Positions 32,868 through 41,349 of a stretch of DNA of 64,000 nt are shown here, one piece after another (position 1 is the first letter of the stretch; each line of letters starts with the position of its first letter). Under the pieces are notes generated by a model, which saw only the letters and a list, made by a program, of their open reading frames with translations, did not search any database and had not been told where the DNA came from. The stretch is from JBEEOW01 sp041191405 (lineage in GTDB: Bacteria; Bacteroidota; Bacteroidia; Cytophagales; UBA9547). The position numbers and the translations under genes are program-made. Location: assembly GCA_041191405.1 (NCBI GenBank), contig JBEEOW010000005.1, positions 62,001 through 126,000 of the forward strand, in the 5' to 3' direction.

Positions 32868-33848
32868 ATGAGTATAAATATAAACGATATTCTTGCACCC
32901 ATTTCTGAGGAAATGAACACATTCGAACAAAAGTTTCGCCACTCAATGAAGAGCGATGTATTTTTGTTAGATAAAATCATGAATTACATTGTAAAACGTA
33001 AGGGAAAACAACTTCGCCCTATGTTTGTAATGTTAACAGCTAAAACTGTGAATCATGGTCAGGTAAAAGAAGATTCGTTTAGAGGTGCTGCATTAATTGA
33101 ATTATTGCATACTGCTACATTGGTTCACGATGATGTGGTTGATGATTCGAATATGCGCAGAGGATTTTTCTCATTAAATGCCCTTTGGAAAAACAAAATT
33201 GCAGTACTTGTTGGTGATTACCTACTTTCAAGAGGTTTACTTTTAGCTGTTGACAATGGCGATTTTGCATTACTAAAAATTGTATCAGAAGCTGTTAGAG
33301 AAATGAGTGAAGGAGAACTTTTACAAATGGAAAAAGCCCGCAAACTTGATATCACAGAAGATGTATATTTTGAAATTATTAAAAGAAAAACAGCCTCATT
33401 AATTTCTTCTTGTTGTGCAGTTGGAGCAGCTTCAGTTGGATCTGACGAAAATGTAATTGCACAAATGAAACTTTTTGGTGAAAAAGTCGGAATTGCATTT
33501 CAAATTAAAGATGATTTATTCGACTTTGGTACCGACGAAATAGGCAAACCACTTGGTATCGATATCAAAGAAAAGAAAATGACATTGCCACTTATTTATG
33601 CTTTACAAAATGCTACTTGGTGGGAACGAAATGTTATTATCAAAAAAATAAAATACTTTAGCGAAAGCAAAACAGTAGTTAACGAAGTAATTGATTTTGT
33701 TAAAAAATCAGGTGGTATTGAATATGCAACCAATACAATGAATCAATTTACAGCTGAAGCTATGGCTATTTTAAATCAATTCCCTGATTCAGAATACAAA
33801 ACTGCACTGCAAGGCTTGGTTACATATACTATTGAAAGAAAAAAATAG
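32868..33848 (+). CDS. Polyprenyl diphosphate synthase
   Basis: This 326-residue trans-isoprenyl diphosphate synthase has first Asp-rich motif HDDVVDDSNMRRG and second Asp-rich motif FQIKDDLFDF. KGKQLRPMFVML and GDYLLSRG are also present. Relatives make C30-C40 side chains for menaquinone; product length cannot be read from sequence. It could also feed the GGGPS at 24758. The gene abuts DUF92 convergently. Confidence 0.93.
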   Translation: MSININDILAPISEEMNTFEQKFRHSMKSDVFLLDKIMNYIVKRKGKQLRPMFVMLTAKTVNHGQVKEDSFRGAALIELLHTATLVHDDVVDDSNMRRGFFSLNALWKNKIAVLVGDYLLSRGLLLAVDNGDFALLKIVSEAVREMSEGELLQMEKARKLDITEDVYFEIIKRKTASLISSCCAVGAASVGSDENVIAQMKLFGEKVGIAFQIKDDLFDFGTDEIGKPLGIDIKEKKMTLPLIYALQNATWWERNVIIKKIKYFSESKTVVNEVIDFVKKSGGIEYATNTMNQFTAEAMAILNQFPDSEYKTALQGLVTYTIERKK

Positions 33849-33854
33849 TATTCT

Positions 33855-34637
33855 CTAAAAAACAATCAATACCAAAATTGCTATAATTAAAGTGGTTAAA
33901 AAATTAACCATATCATTATTTATCCATTCCACTCCCCTACTTTTTATTATTGCATTTTGATTATTTTCTGTTTCATCACCAACATTATCTGTATAAATAA
34001 TTTGTACAGTTGCACCTAACAATGAATCAACAAAAATCCCTATAAATCCAAACACACTAACAATCAAAAATAAATATAAAAACTCCAAATCAATACCAAT
34101 TTCATTTTTTAACAAACAAGTAATCAATGCAATAAACATACTTCCAAACAAACCAGCAATTGTTCCTAACCAAGTAACTCCACCCGAAATACCAGGTTTA
34201 CATTCTTTAAAATTGGTAATTAACACAGGTTTTGATTTGCTTAAAACTCCTATTTCAGATGCCCACGAATCTGCATTACTTGCTGCAACTGAACAAGCCA
34301 TCGCTAATAAATAAACAGATTCTTTACTAAAACAATAAAGCACAAAACATAAACTTGCCATTCCTAAATTAGAAATTGCTTGAATTGCATCTCTTGGTCC
34401 AGATTTTTTTAGAACTTTATCCGTAAGTTGAGCTTTAAATTCATGTTTATACTTCGTTATTAATGAAGAACTTAAAAACATAGAAAACAAAACTATCAAT
34501 GCTCCTAATCCATTATTCCATATAAAAATTGAAGAAATTACCAACATACACGCAAATCCAGAAATAGAAACCGATTTCTTTTTAAGTGAAAAAACACTTA
34601 CTATTAATGCAAATATTTGAGCAAATACTACTACCAA
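33855..34637 (-). CDS. DUF92 (VTE6-like) integral membrane protein
   Basis: This 260-residue protein has about six or seven membrane helices and the DUF92 core ASNADSWASEIGVLSKSKPVLI, GGVTWLGTIAGLFGS, GIFVDSLLGATVQ. Plant VTE6 of this family phosphorylates phytyl phosphate. Bacterial members have unknown substrates, perhaps a polyprenyl phosphate. It ends 7 bp from the stop of the polyprenyl synthase gene on the opposite strand. Confidence 0.85.
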   Translation of the reverse strand: MVVVFAQIFALIVSVFSLKKKSVSISGFACMLVISSIFIWNNGLGALIVLFSMFLSSSLITKYKHEFKAQLTDKVLKKSGPRDAIQAISNLGMASLCFVLYCFSKESVYLLAMACSVAASNADSWASEIGVLSKSKPVLITNFKECKPGISGGVTWLGTIAGLFGSMFIALITCLLKNEIGIDLEFLYLFLIVSVFGFIGIFVDSLLGATVQIIYTDNVGDETENNQNAIIKSRGVEWINNDMVNFLTTLIIAILVLIVF

Positions 34638-34843
34638 TTGATTAAATTTAACAAATATTAACTATAAAATTTCATACATTATTTTCAAATAAATATATTT
34701 CTAAAAATACCCAAAATTAGTTAATTCAAGAAAAATGAATAGAATATTTAAGCTTGAATAGTTTTTTATAATTTATTTCAAAAAAATATAATTAATTTTA
34801 AAACTAACTTTGAATACATTAAATTAATTCAAAAATAAATGTG

Positions 34844-36109
34844 ATGGTAAAATATTTCATTCACCCAAATTTATTAAAACCTGAAAACAAGCATTTTAGA
34901 AATTCAAAAATCTATTTTTGGTGTGTTTTTGTATTGCTTGTATTTCTTATTCCTTATTGTTTTTACTTTGCTATTTACTACCCAAATGATACAGTAAAAA
35001 ATCTAAATAATGTAATTTGTGTAAGTCTTTTTGCTTTTAGTTTGGTATTTCTCAGATTTCTGCCAAATTTCATTTTTTCATTAATGTACACTGCAATCCT
35101 TTCATATATTCCAATAATGATAAGTGTATATCATACAGGAGGAATATATTCAGCTGATATTGCTTGGATATTTGTTTGTTTAATTTCTCAAGGTTTAATA
35201 ATTAGTTATTGGTGGGGAATATTTTCATCTATCTTAGTAATTTCATACTTAACATTTTTATTTGTAACTGAAAATCAACTAAATCCAAACTCAAATATTT
35301 TTAAAAACTATATTTTCACACATGGAAATACGCATTTCTATTTTACGTGGGTATTTGTAGTTCTACTTATTTCGGCAATTGTTGCCACTTTTGCACGTGT
35401 GTTGGCGAATACAAATAAAAAATTAGAAGAGCTTTCTCAACAAAAAATTTCTGAACTTGAAATTAGAGTTAAGCAAAAAACAGATGAAATAAGTCAACTA
35501 AGAAGTAGCCTTGCTCGTGACTTTCACGATGAAATGGGAAACAAATTAGCGAGTATTAATATACTTTCTCAATCAGTTGCTTTGTCACTTAATAATAAAG
35601 AACAAGATAAAGAAGCTATTAAACTACTAGAAACCATCTCTTTACGTTCGAAAGAATTATTCGATGGTACCAAAGATTTTATCTGGTCTATTGATTTTAA
35701 AAGTGATTATTTATTTGAATTATATGTCTATTTAAGAGAATTTGGTGAGCGATTTTTCAATGAATTAGATATAAATTTTAACTCAAAAACTGAACTCGAC
35801 AATGCTTCATTGTTTCTTGTTAAATCAACCGCTGGCCGACAATTAGTGCTTGTTTGTAAAGAAATTATGACAAATGCCGCCAAACATGCCGAATGTTCAG
35901 AAGTTAATTTCGAAATCAAAATCAATGATAATGTTGCAGAAATTCATATCGCCGATAACGGAAAAGGCTTTGATGTAAATACAATTTCAAAACGAGGCTT
36001 AAACAATATTGAAAAAAGATTAAATTCAATAAATGCTAAATACCTAATTGACAGCAACAATAAAGGTTCAAAGTTCACAATATTAATTGATTTAATTCAA
36101 ATAAATTAA
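34844..36109 (+). CDS. Membrane sensor histidine kinase (HisKA_3)
   Basis: This about 421-residue kinase has six membrane helices (residues about 25-185), a coiled-coil linker, and a NarL-type dimerisation domain with phospho-His in LARDFHDEMGNKL (about residue 228). A HATPase_c domain has KEIMTNAAKHAE and DNGKGFD. No periplasmic sensor domain is evident, so the signal is probably sensed in the membrane. A GTG at 34841 is an alternative start one codon earlier. A TAACTTTG -7-like box lies at 34805-34812. The response regulator gene is 57 bp downstream. Confidence 0.93.
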   Translation: MVKYFIHPNLLKPENKHFRNSKIYFWCVFVLLVFLIPYCFYFAIYYPNDTVKNLNNVICVSLFAFSLVFLRFLPNFIFSLMYTAILSYIPIMISVYHTGGIYSADIAWIFVCLISQGLIISYWWGIFSSILVISYLTFLFVTENQLNPNSNIFKNYIFTHGNTHFYFTWVFVVLLISAIVATFARVLANTNKKLEELSQQKISELEIRVKQKTDEISQLRSSLARDFHDEMGNKLASINILSQSVALSLNNKEQDKEAIKLLETISLRSKELFDGTKDFIWSIDFKSDYLFELYVYLREFGERFFNELDINFNSKTELDNASLFLVKSTAGRQLVLVCKEIMTNAAKHAECSEVNFEIKINDNVAEIHIADNGKGFDVNTISKRGLNNIEKRLNSINAKYLIDSNNKGSKFTILIDLIQIN

Positions 36110-36166
36110 ACTACCTATCCATTAAGGGTAGGTTATAATTAAACTTTAGTTTATAATTTTGTACTT

Positions 36167-36796
36167 GTGAAAGAAGAATTAAAAAATATCATCATCATTG
36201 AAGACAATCCAGATATCAGAAATGGATTTCAATTGTTAATCAATTCAACTAGTAAATATTATGTAAGTCATACATTTGAAAGCTGCGAATTGGCTTTTGA
36301 AAAAATTGAAAGCATAAAACCTGATATTGTTTTGATGGACATTGATTTACCAGGAATGAATGGTATTGATGGTACAAAATATATTAAATCTATTTTACCT
36401 AAAACAGAGATTTTAATTATTACCATTTTTGAAAATAGTAACAGAGTTTTTGAAGGATTGTGTGCAGGTGCAAGTGGCTACCTAACTAAAAACAGTAATC
36501 ATATTCAACTTTTAAGTGCCTTAGAAGAACTTTCGAATGGTGGAGCACCAATGAGTGCCAATATTGCGAGAATGGTAGCACAGTCGTTTTTTGTTAAAAA
36601 CAACAACTTACTTTCTGAACGTGAAACCGAAGTACTTAAACTTTTAGTTGAAGGTAAAAGCTATAAAACCATTTCTGATGTATTAGATATTAGTTTATCA
36701 ACAGTGAAATTTCATATCAAAAACATCTACATTAAACTTCAAGTAACCTCAAAAGAAGACGCAATTACAAAAGCTAAAATGGAAAAGTTGGTGTAA
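36167..36796 (+). CDS. NarL/FixJ-family response regulator
   Basis: This 209-residue regulator has a receiver domain with phospho-acceptor D58 in VLMDIDLPGMNG and a C-terminal LuxR HTH (LSERETEVLKLLVEGKSYKTISD, STVKFHIKNIYIKLQV). It pairs with the upstream histidine kinase. It starts with GTG at 36167. The gap between them holds a hairpin near 36113-36134 and a TAATTTTG box (36154-36161), so it could have its own promoter. Confidence 0.94.
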   Translation: MKEELKNIIIIEDNPDIRNGFQLLINSTSKYYVSHTFESCELAFEKIESIKPDIVLMDIDLPGMNGIDGTKYIKSILPKTEILIITIFENSNRVFEGLCAGASGYLTKNSNHIQLLSALEELSNGGAPMSANIARMVAQSFFVKNNNLLSERETEVLKLLVEGKSYKTISDVLDISLSTVKFHIKNIYIKLQVTSKEDAITKAKMEKLV

Positions 36797-36799
36797 AAA

Positions 36800-37330
36800 T
36801 CAACAACCCATATAACCATTATTGTATATCAACATTATCAACAAGACTAAAAATAAAGAAAGAAAAACTACAGGAATCCCAACTAAAAAAGCATAAATAA
36901 ACTTTAATTTAATCATCCATTTTATACCTAAAAATATTAATAAGGAAACAAGTAAACTACAAATAATTGCCAATAATCTGAAATTACCTTCTAAAAAACT
37001 ATCTTCTGTTTTACTTTTCAATTGAAGCTGATTTTTCTTTATAAAAGGTTTATTTCCAAAAGAATAAGAAAAGCTTTTGCTTAATTTTGATTGAATTGAT
37101 TTTTTAGAATCTTTCTTGATAATTGTTGAAGATTGAATTAGAGAATCTTTATTCAATAATATTCCAACTGTTGGTGTTAATTTAAAATCTAAAGTTTCAT
37201 TTTTCAGATCGGTATTAAGTGAACCTTGATAAATTGAAATTTTTGAATTTGTAAAAAATTGCCCTTGTTTCGACTTACAACAAGTAAAAATGAGCATTAA
37301 AAATAGAATTAGATAATAACAGTTTTTCAT
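36800..37330 (-). CDS. Putative lipoprotein with two C-terminal membrane helices
   Basis: This 176-residue protein starts YLILFLMLIFTCC, a possible lipobox (Cys17 or 18). It has a Ser/Lys-rich middle and two C-terminal hydrophobic helices (LLAIICSLLVSLLIFLGIKWMI, FLVGIPVVFLSLFLVLLIMLIY). No family is recognised. A lipid anchor together with inner-membrane helices would be unusual, so the N-terminal segment may instead be a plain signal or anchor helix. It ends 4 bp from the response regulator stop. Confidence 0.6.
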   Translation of the reverse strand: MKNCYYLILFLMLIFTCCKSKQGQFFTNSKISIYQGSLNTDLKNETLDFKLTPTVGILLNKDSLIQSSTIIKKDSKKSIQSKLSKSFSYSFGNKPFIKKNQLQLKSKTEDSFLEGNFRLLAIICSLLVSLLIFLGIKWMIKLKFIYAFLVGIPVVFLSLFLVLLIMLIYNNGYMGC

Positions 37331-37444
37331 TTAAACATAAGTTAATATTAATCAAAATACAATTGCATAATACCTTTGCGATTGTATATAATCAGCAAGT
37401 GATTGAAACCATTTAGTTTGTTGAGATTTAGCATAAATAAATCC

Positions 37445-38662
37445 CTACTCCACCACCTTGCCCTTCATGGCTCTATAAGCCAAAGCCAAACCAATTAAAC
37501 CGAAAATTGTACCTAATAAAAATGGTGCTCCAGGGAAAATGATTGGTGCATTTTTATTGGTAAAATAATAGAATAAGTTATTCATCATCAGCGGACCTAG
37601 TATGTATGTGATACTTATTGCACTGTTTATTGCTCCTTGTAATTCGCCTTGCTCATCGGCTGGTACTTGGTTTGAAATTACTCCCTGCAATGCTGGACCC
37701 GCAATTCCACCTAAGCAATACGGAATCAAAAACAAGAACATCATCCAACTACTTGATGCCATCGAAAACAAAAATAAACCTACAGTATCAAGTATTAAAC
37801 CAATAATTACTGCTTTTTTTGAACCAAATTTCGGTATCACTATTCGTATTAACCAACCTTGAACTACGGCTATTAAAATCCCTACAAATGCAAGAGATAA
37901 TCCCAAGGTTAATTCTGACCAATCAAACTTGAATTTTACAAAAAATGTCCAATTTGATTCCACTGCTTTGCCTGCCAAATACACAAAAAACTCAGCAATT
38001 ACCAAAGGTAACACCAATTTATACTTACTTAATTGCTTAAAAGCCCCAAAAGGATTGGCTCTTTTCCACTCAAAAGCTCTTCTATTTTCTACACTTAATG
38101 ATTCGGGTAATACAAAATATCCATAAGCAAAATTGATTAAACTCAAAATACCAGCAACATAAAATGGTGCTCTTGGTCCCCAGAAATTACCACAAATACC
38201 ACCAATCAAAGGACCAATAATAAAACCAACACCAAATGCAATACCCACAATACCAAAGTTTTGTGCACGTTTTTCAGGTTCGCTTATATCAGCAATATAG
38301 GCAGTGGCTGTGCTGTAACTTGCACCTGAAAATCCAGCAATCATTCTACCAATAAATAACCAAAACAAACTTGGTGCAAAGCCTTGTACAAAATAATCGA
38401 GTCCTAAACCTAAAAGTGAAAGTAATAAAATTGGTCGGCGACCATATTTATCACTCAAACAACCCAAAATTGGTGAAAACACAAACTGCATTGTTGCATA
38501 AGCAAATGTTAGCCAACCATTTATACTTGATGCTTCACTTACTTCTTGTCCAGTAATTTGTTTTAATAAATCAGGAACAACGGGGATAATTATACCCAAA
38601 CCAATAACATCTATTAATAATGTAATAAAAATAAAAGTCAGGGCATGTTTATTGTTTTTCAT
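37445..38662 (-). CDS. MFS transporter, TetA-like (TCR/Tet group)
   Basis: This 405-residue transporter has twelve predicted helices. It shows the MFS loop motif GCLSDKYGRRPILLLSL between helices 2 and 3 and motif C, GIAFGVGFIIGPLIGG, of drug antiporters. The N-terminal half resembles TetA-class exporters. Many Bacteroidota chromosomes carry members that are not proven tetracycline exporters, so resistance is not claimed. No TetR gene is adjacent. A stretch of heptamers separates it from hom. Confidence 0.88.
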   Translation of the reverse strand: MKNNKHALTFIFITLLIDVIGLGIIIPVVPDLLKQITGQEVSEASSINGWLTFAYATMQFVFSPILGCLSDKYGRRPILLLSLLGLGLDYFVQGFAPSLFWLFIGRMIAGFSGASYSTATAYIADISEPEKRAQNFGIVGIAFGVGFIIGPLIGGICGNFWGPRAPFYVAGILSLINFAYGYFVLPESLSVENRRAFEWKRANPFGAFKQLSKYKLVLPLVIAEFFVYLAGKAVESNWTFFVKFKFDWSELTLGLSLAFVGILIAVVQGWLIRIVIPKFGSKKAVIIGLILDTVGLFLFSMASSSWMMFLFLIPYCLGGIAGPALQGVISNQVPADEQGELQGAINSAISITYILGPLMMNNLFYYFTNKNAPIIFPGAPFLLGTIFGLIGLALAYRAMKGKVVE

Positions 38663-38714
38663 TTTATAGGTATATATAAAAGAAATAAGACTTAAAATAT
38701 GTTTATGAATAATA

Positions 38715-38756
38715 TATCTTAAGTCTTAAATCTTATGTCTCTAGTCTTGTTTCTAT
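38715..38756 (-). repeat. Heptamer array 10 ending in the hom stop codon
   Basis: Six units TATCTTA, AGTCTTA, AATCTTA, TGTCTCT, AGTCTTG, TTTCTAT end over the hom stop (38753-38755). Confidence 0.7.
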
Positions 38757-39958
38757 TTTACAGCATTTAATCTGCCTGTATTGATAACCTGAATATCAGA
38801 AGTATTTAGTTTATCATTGATTTTAATCAAGTTACTAATTTTGATTGTACCGATTACATAATTAAAATCTTTACCTGAATAACGTTCAGTTATTTTTTCA
38901 AAATGGAAATGAGCTAGATTTTTTTCATCGAAATAACGCAAGTATATTTCAATTTCTAAATCCGTAGTATAGCTAAGCTTTTTACCTAGATTACGTTTTT
39001 TATAACTGTATTTGTAATCGTAATAATTAGCTGAAATATCTGAGAAAATTGCAGAACCAGTTGGGTGTCCGCCAGCTCCTTTACCTTGAAATGTTTGTTT
39101 GTCAGAAAAAGATGCCTCAACAACTACTGCATTGTAATCATATTCAACATTATACAAACGACGTTCGGGTGTAATAAATTCTGGCAAAACGTACATCGCA
39201 ACTTTGTCATTTCCAACAATGCGTGCAGTTGAAACCAATTTAATTTTATAACCTTTCTCTTTTGCAAATTGCATATCAAACTGCGAGAAATTCATAATTC
39301 CACCATGTAAAACTTCATCAGGATTTACAATTACGCCATAAGCGTGTGCAGCAACAATCACTAATTTATATAAAGCATCAAAACCAGCTAAATCCAAAGC
39401 AGGGTCAGCTGTTTCTACAAATCCTAAATCTTGTGCTTGCTTTAAAGCAATATCATAATCAAGATTTTCATTATGAACTTTACTTAAAATATAGTTTGAT
39501 GAACTATTAAAAACTCCTCTAACTGAGTACAATAGCTCATTGTCATAATATTCTTCTAAGTTACGAATAATTGGAATACTTCCACAAGCTGCTCCTTCGT
39601 AAAGTAATGAACCATTTAATTCAGCTTGCAATGTTACAAGTTCTTCTAAATGTTCGGCAAGTACTTTTTTGTTAGCTGTAACTACACGTTTGCCATTTTT
39701 TAAGGCAGTTGTAATAATTTCAAAAGCATCATCAGCATTATTAATTACTTCTACAATTAAATCAATATCAGGATTTTGAAGTATATCATCTTTTTCAAAA
39801 GTAAACATTTCCTCAGGTAGATTTCTGCGTTTTTTTCTGTTTTTAACACAGATTTTAACTACTTCAGCCCCTAAACAAGTGTTTTGTTTTAAAATTTCGT
39901 AAACGCCTTGTCCTACCACACCATATCCGAAAAGGCCAATTTTTAGATTAGTTTTCAT
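38753..39958 (-). CDS. hom: Homoserine dehydrogenase
   Basis: This 401-residue monofunctional enzyme reduces aspartate semialdehyde to homoserine. It has the Rossmann motif GLFGYGVVGQGV at the N-terminus, VVTANKKVLAEH, YEGAACGSIPIIRNL, ILSKVHNENLDYD, and the catalytic region DPALDLAGFDALYKLVI and GKGAGGHPTGSAIFSDI. No ACT domain or fused aspartokinase is present. It overlaps metX by 4 bp, so the two form one unit directing homoserine to methionine. Confidence 0.95.
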   Translation of the reverse strand: MKTNLKIGLFGYGVVGQGVYEILKQNTCLGAEVVKICVKNRKKRRNLPEEMFTFEKDDILQNPDIDLIVEVINNADDAFEIITTALKNGKRVVTANKKVLAEHLEELVTLQAELNGSLLYEGAACGSIPIIRNLEEYYDNELLYSVRGVFNSSSNYILSKVHNENLDYDIALKQAQDLGFVETADPALDLAGFDALYKLVIVAAHAYGVIVNPDEVLHGGIMNFSQFDMQFAKEKGYKIKLVSTARIVGNDKVAMYVLPEFITPERRLYNVEYDYNAVVVEASFSDKQTFQGKGAGGHPTGSAIFSDISANYYDYKYSYKKRNLGKKLSYTTDLEIEIYLRYFDEKNLAHFHFEKITERYSGKDFNYVIGTIKISNLIKINDKLNTSDIQVINTGRLNAVK

Positions 39959-40992
39959 AAGGAAATTGTTTGCGTATTTTTGGTATAAAAATCAATTAAA
40001 ATAGAAGTAATTTCTTTGGTTTCAATCAAAAAACCATCATGCCCATAGAATGAATCAATTTCTACATAAGTTCCATTTGGGATTAACTTTGCTAGTGTAA
40101 TTTGTTCACTAACAGGGAATAAAACATCACTAACAATACCTATTACAATAGTTTTAGCTTTGATTTTAGCTAATGCATTTTTTACACCTCCACGTCCACG
40201 CCCCACATGATGCGAATCCATAGCTTTGGTTAAATACCAATAACTATACACATTAAAGCGTTGAACTAATTTTTCGCCTTGGTATTGTTGATACGATTGA
40301 GCTTTGTAGTGGTCGGTTTTTTCAATATCAGTGTCAGACTGCGTTTTGTGATAAGCTTCATAATTTCTGTATGAAATCAATGCAATGGAACGTGCAGCTC
40401 TTAAACCAGCCTGACCAGCATCGTCACGTTCTTCACCCCATGTTGTATCTGCTGCAATTGCCATACGTTGCGATTCATTCCAAGCAATTCCCCATGGAGA
40501 ATGTTGCGCATTGGTAGCTAAAAGTATTAAATTTTCAATCAAATCAGGCTCAATGATAGCCCATTCCATAGCTTGTTGTCCGCCAAGTGAACCACCAACC
40601 AATGAATGTATTTTACTGATACCTAAGTGTTTTCTAAAAATATTTAAAGCTGCAACCATATCTCTAATGGTAACAGTTGGGAAATCAAGGTAATATTTTT
40701 TGTGTGTTAGTGGATTAATATGTAATGGACCAGTTGAGCCATAACATGAACTTATAATATTAGCACAAATGATAAAATGCTTATTAGGGTCGTAAAGTTT
40801 ACCTTCACCAACCATACCATCCCACCAAGTTGCAACATCTGAATTTGCAGTTAAGGCGTGACAAACCCAAATTACATTGCTTTTATCTTCATTTAATTTA
40901 CCTAAAGTACTGTAATTAAGCTGAAAACCATGTAATGAGTCTCCACTTTCAAGTACTAGAATATCGTCGTATGTAAAATTTTTGTTCTCCAC
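39955..40992 (-). CDS. metX: Homoserine O-acetyltransferase (MetX-type)
   Basis: This 345-residue alpha/beta-hydrolase acyltransferase makes O-acyl-homoserine for methionine synthesis. The nucleophile elbow is GGSLGGQQAMEW. The block WVCHALTANSDVATWWDGM, KHFIICANIISSCYGSTGP and the C-terminal catalytic region GHDGFLIE are typical. Whether acetyl or succinyl is used cannot be judged here. It is first in a two-gene unit with hom (4-bp overlap). No SAM riboswitch is evident in the 350 bp upstream. Confidence 0.95.
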   Translation of the reverse strand: MENKNFTYDDILVLESGDSLHGFQLNYSTLGKLNEDKSNVIWVCHALTANSDVATWWDGMVGEGKLYDPNKHFIICANIISSCYGSTGPLHINPLTHKKYYLDFPTVTIRDMVAALNIFRKHLGISKIHSLVGGSLGGQQAMEWAIIEPDLIENLILLATNAQHSPWGIAWNESQRMAIAADTTWGEERDDAGQAGLRAARSIALISYRNYEAYHKTQSDTDIEKTDHYKAQSYQQYQGEKLVQRFNVYSYWYLTKAMDSHHVGRGRGGVKNALAKIKAKTIVIGIVSDVLFPVSEQITLAKLIPNGTYVEIDSFYGHDGFLIETKEITSILIDFYTKNTQTISL

Positions 40993-41349
40993 TAAATATT
41001 TCTTTATCTACACAGATTTTACAACAAATAGAATTTGGTTTTGTTATAAGACTGCAAGTTAAAAATTTTCTAGGGATAAGTATTAATTAAAGTAGGTAAA
41101 AATATAAATCCCCATCTGTGGTCAGTTTTTTACCCGCTGATTTCCGCTGATTCCTATTTGAAATATTATTATTTTTAATTTATAAAATCTGAGTTTATCT
41201 GCGGTTCAAATCAGTGTCCATCTGCGGGAAAAATCTAAGTCTAAAATCTTAATTATACAATCTAAAATATATTTTTGAATTATTTAAACTCAATAATTCC
41301 AAAAACATATTTTTTAAGTTAATTTAGCGTTTCAATTACATTTTAATTC
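40993..41349. other. Intergenic region between metX and the ABC-F gene
   Basis: A divergent region of 357 bp. It holds the imperfect inverted repeat at 41133-41228 and a weak heptamer stretch at 41232-41266. No gene and no recognisable riboswitch. A TAATTTAG box lies about 25 bp before the ABC-F ATG. Confidence 0.6.
41133..41228. repeat. Imperfect inverted repeat with CCGCAGAT/CCGCTGAT units
   Basis: The left part has CCCGCTGATTTCCGCTGAT. On the other strand the right part has CCCGCAGATGGACACTGAT and CCGCAGATAAACTCAGAT. Units of about 12 bp recur within each arm and the two arms are roughly complementary. Confidence 0.65.

Noticed and set aside
37445..38662. Tetracycline resistance gene
   Set aside because: The TetA-like MFS group is common in Bacteroidota chromosomes and drug export is not shown. 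No TetR gene is adjacent.
40993..41349. SAM riboswitch upstream of metX
   Set aside because: No S-box-like or SAM-II pattern could be traced on the minus strand.
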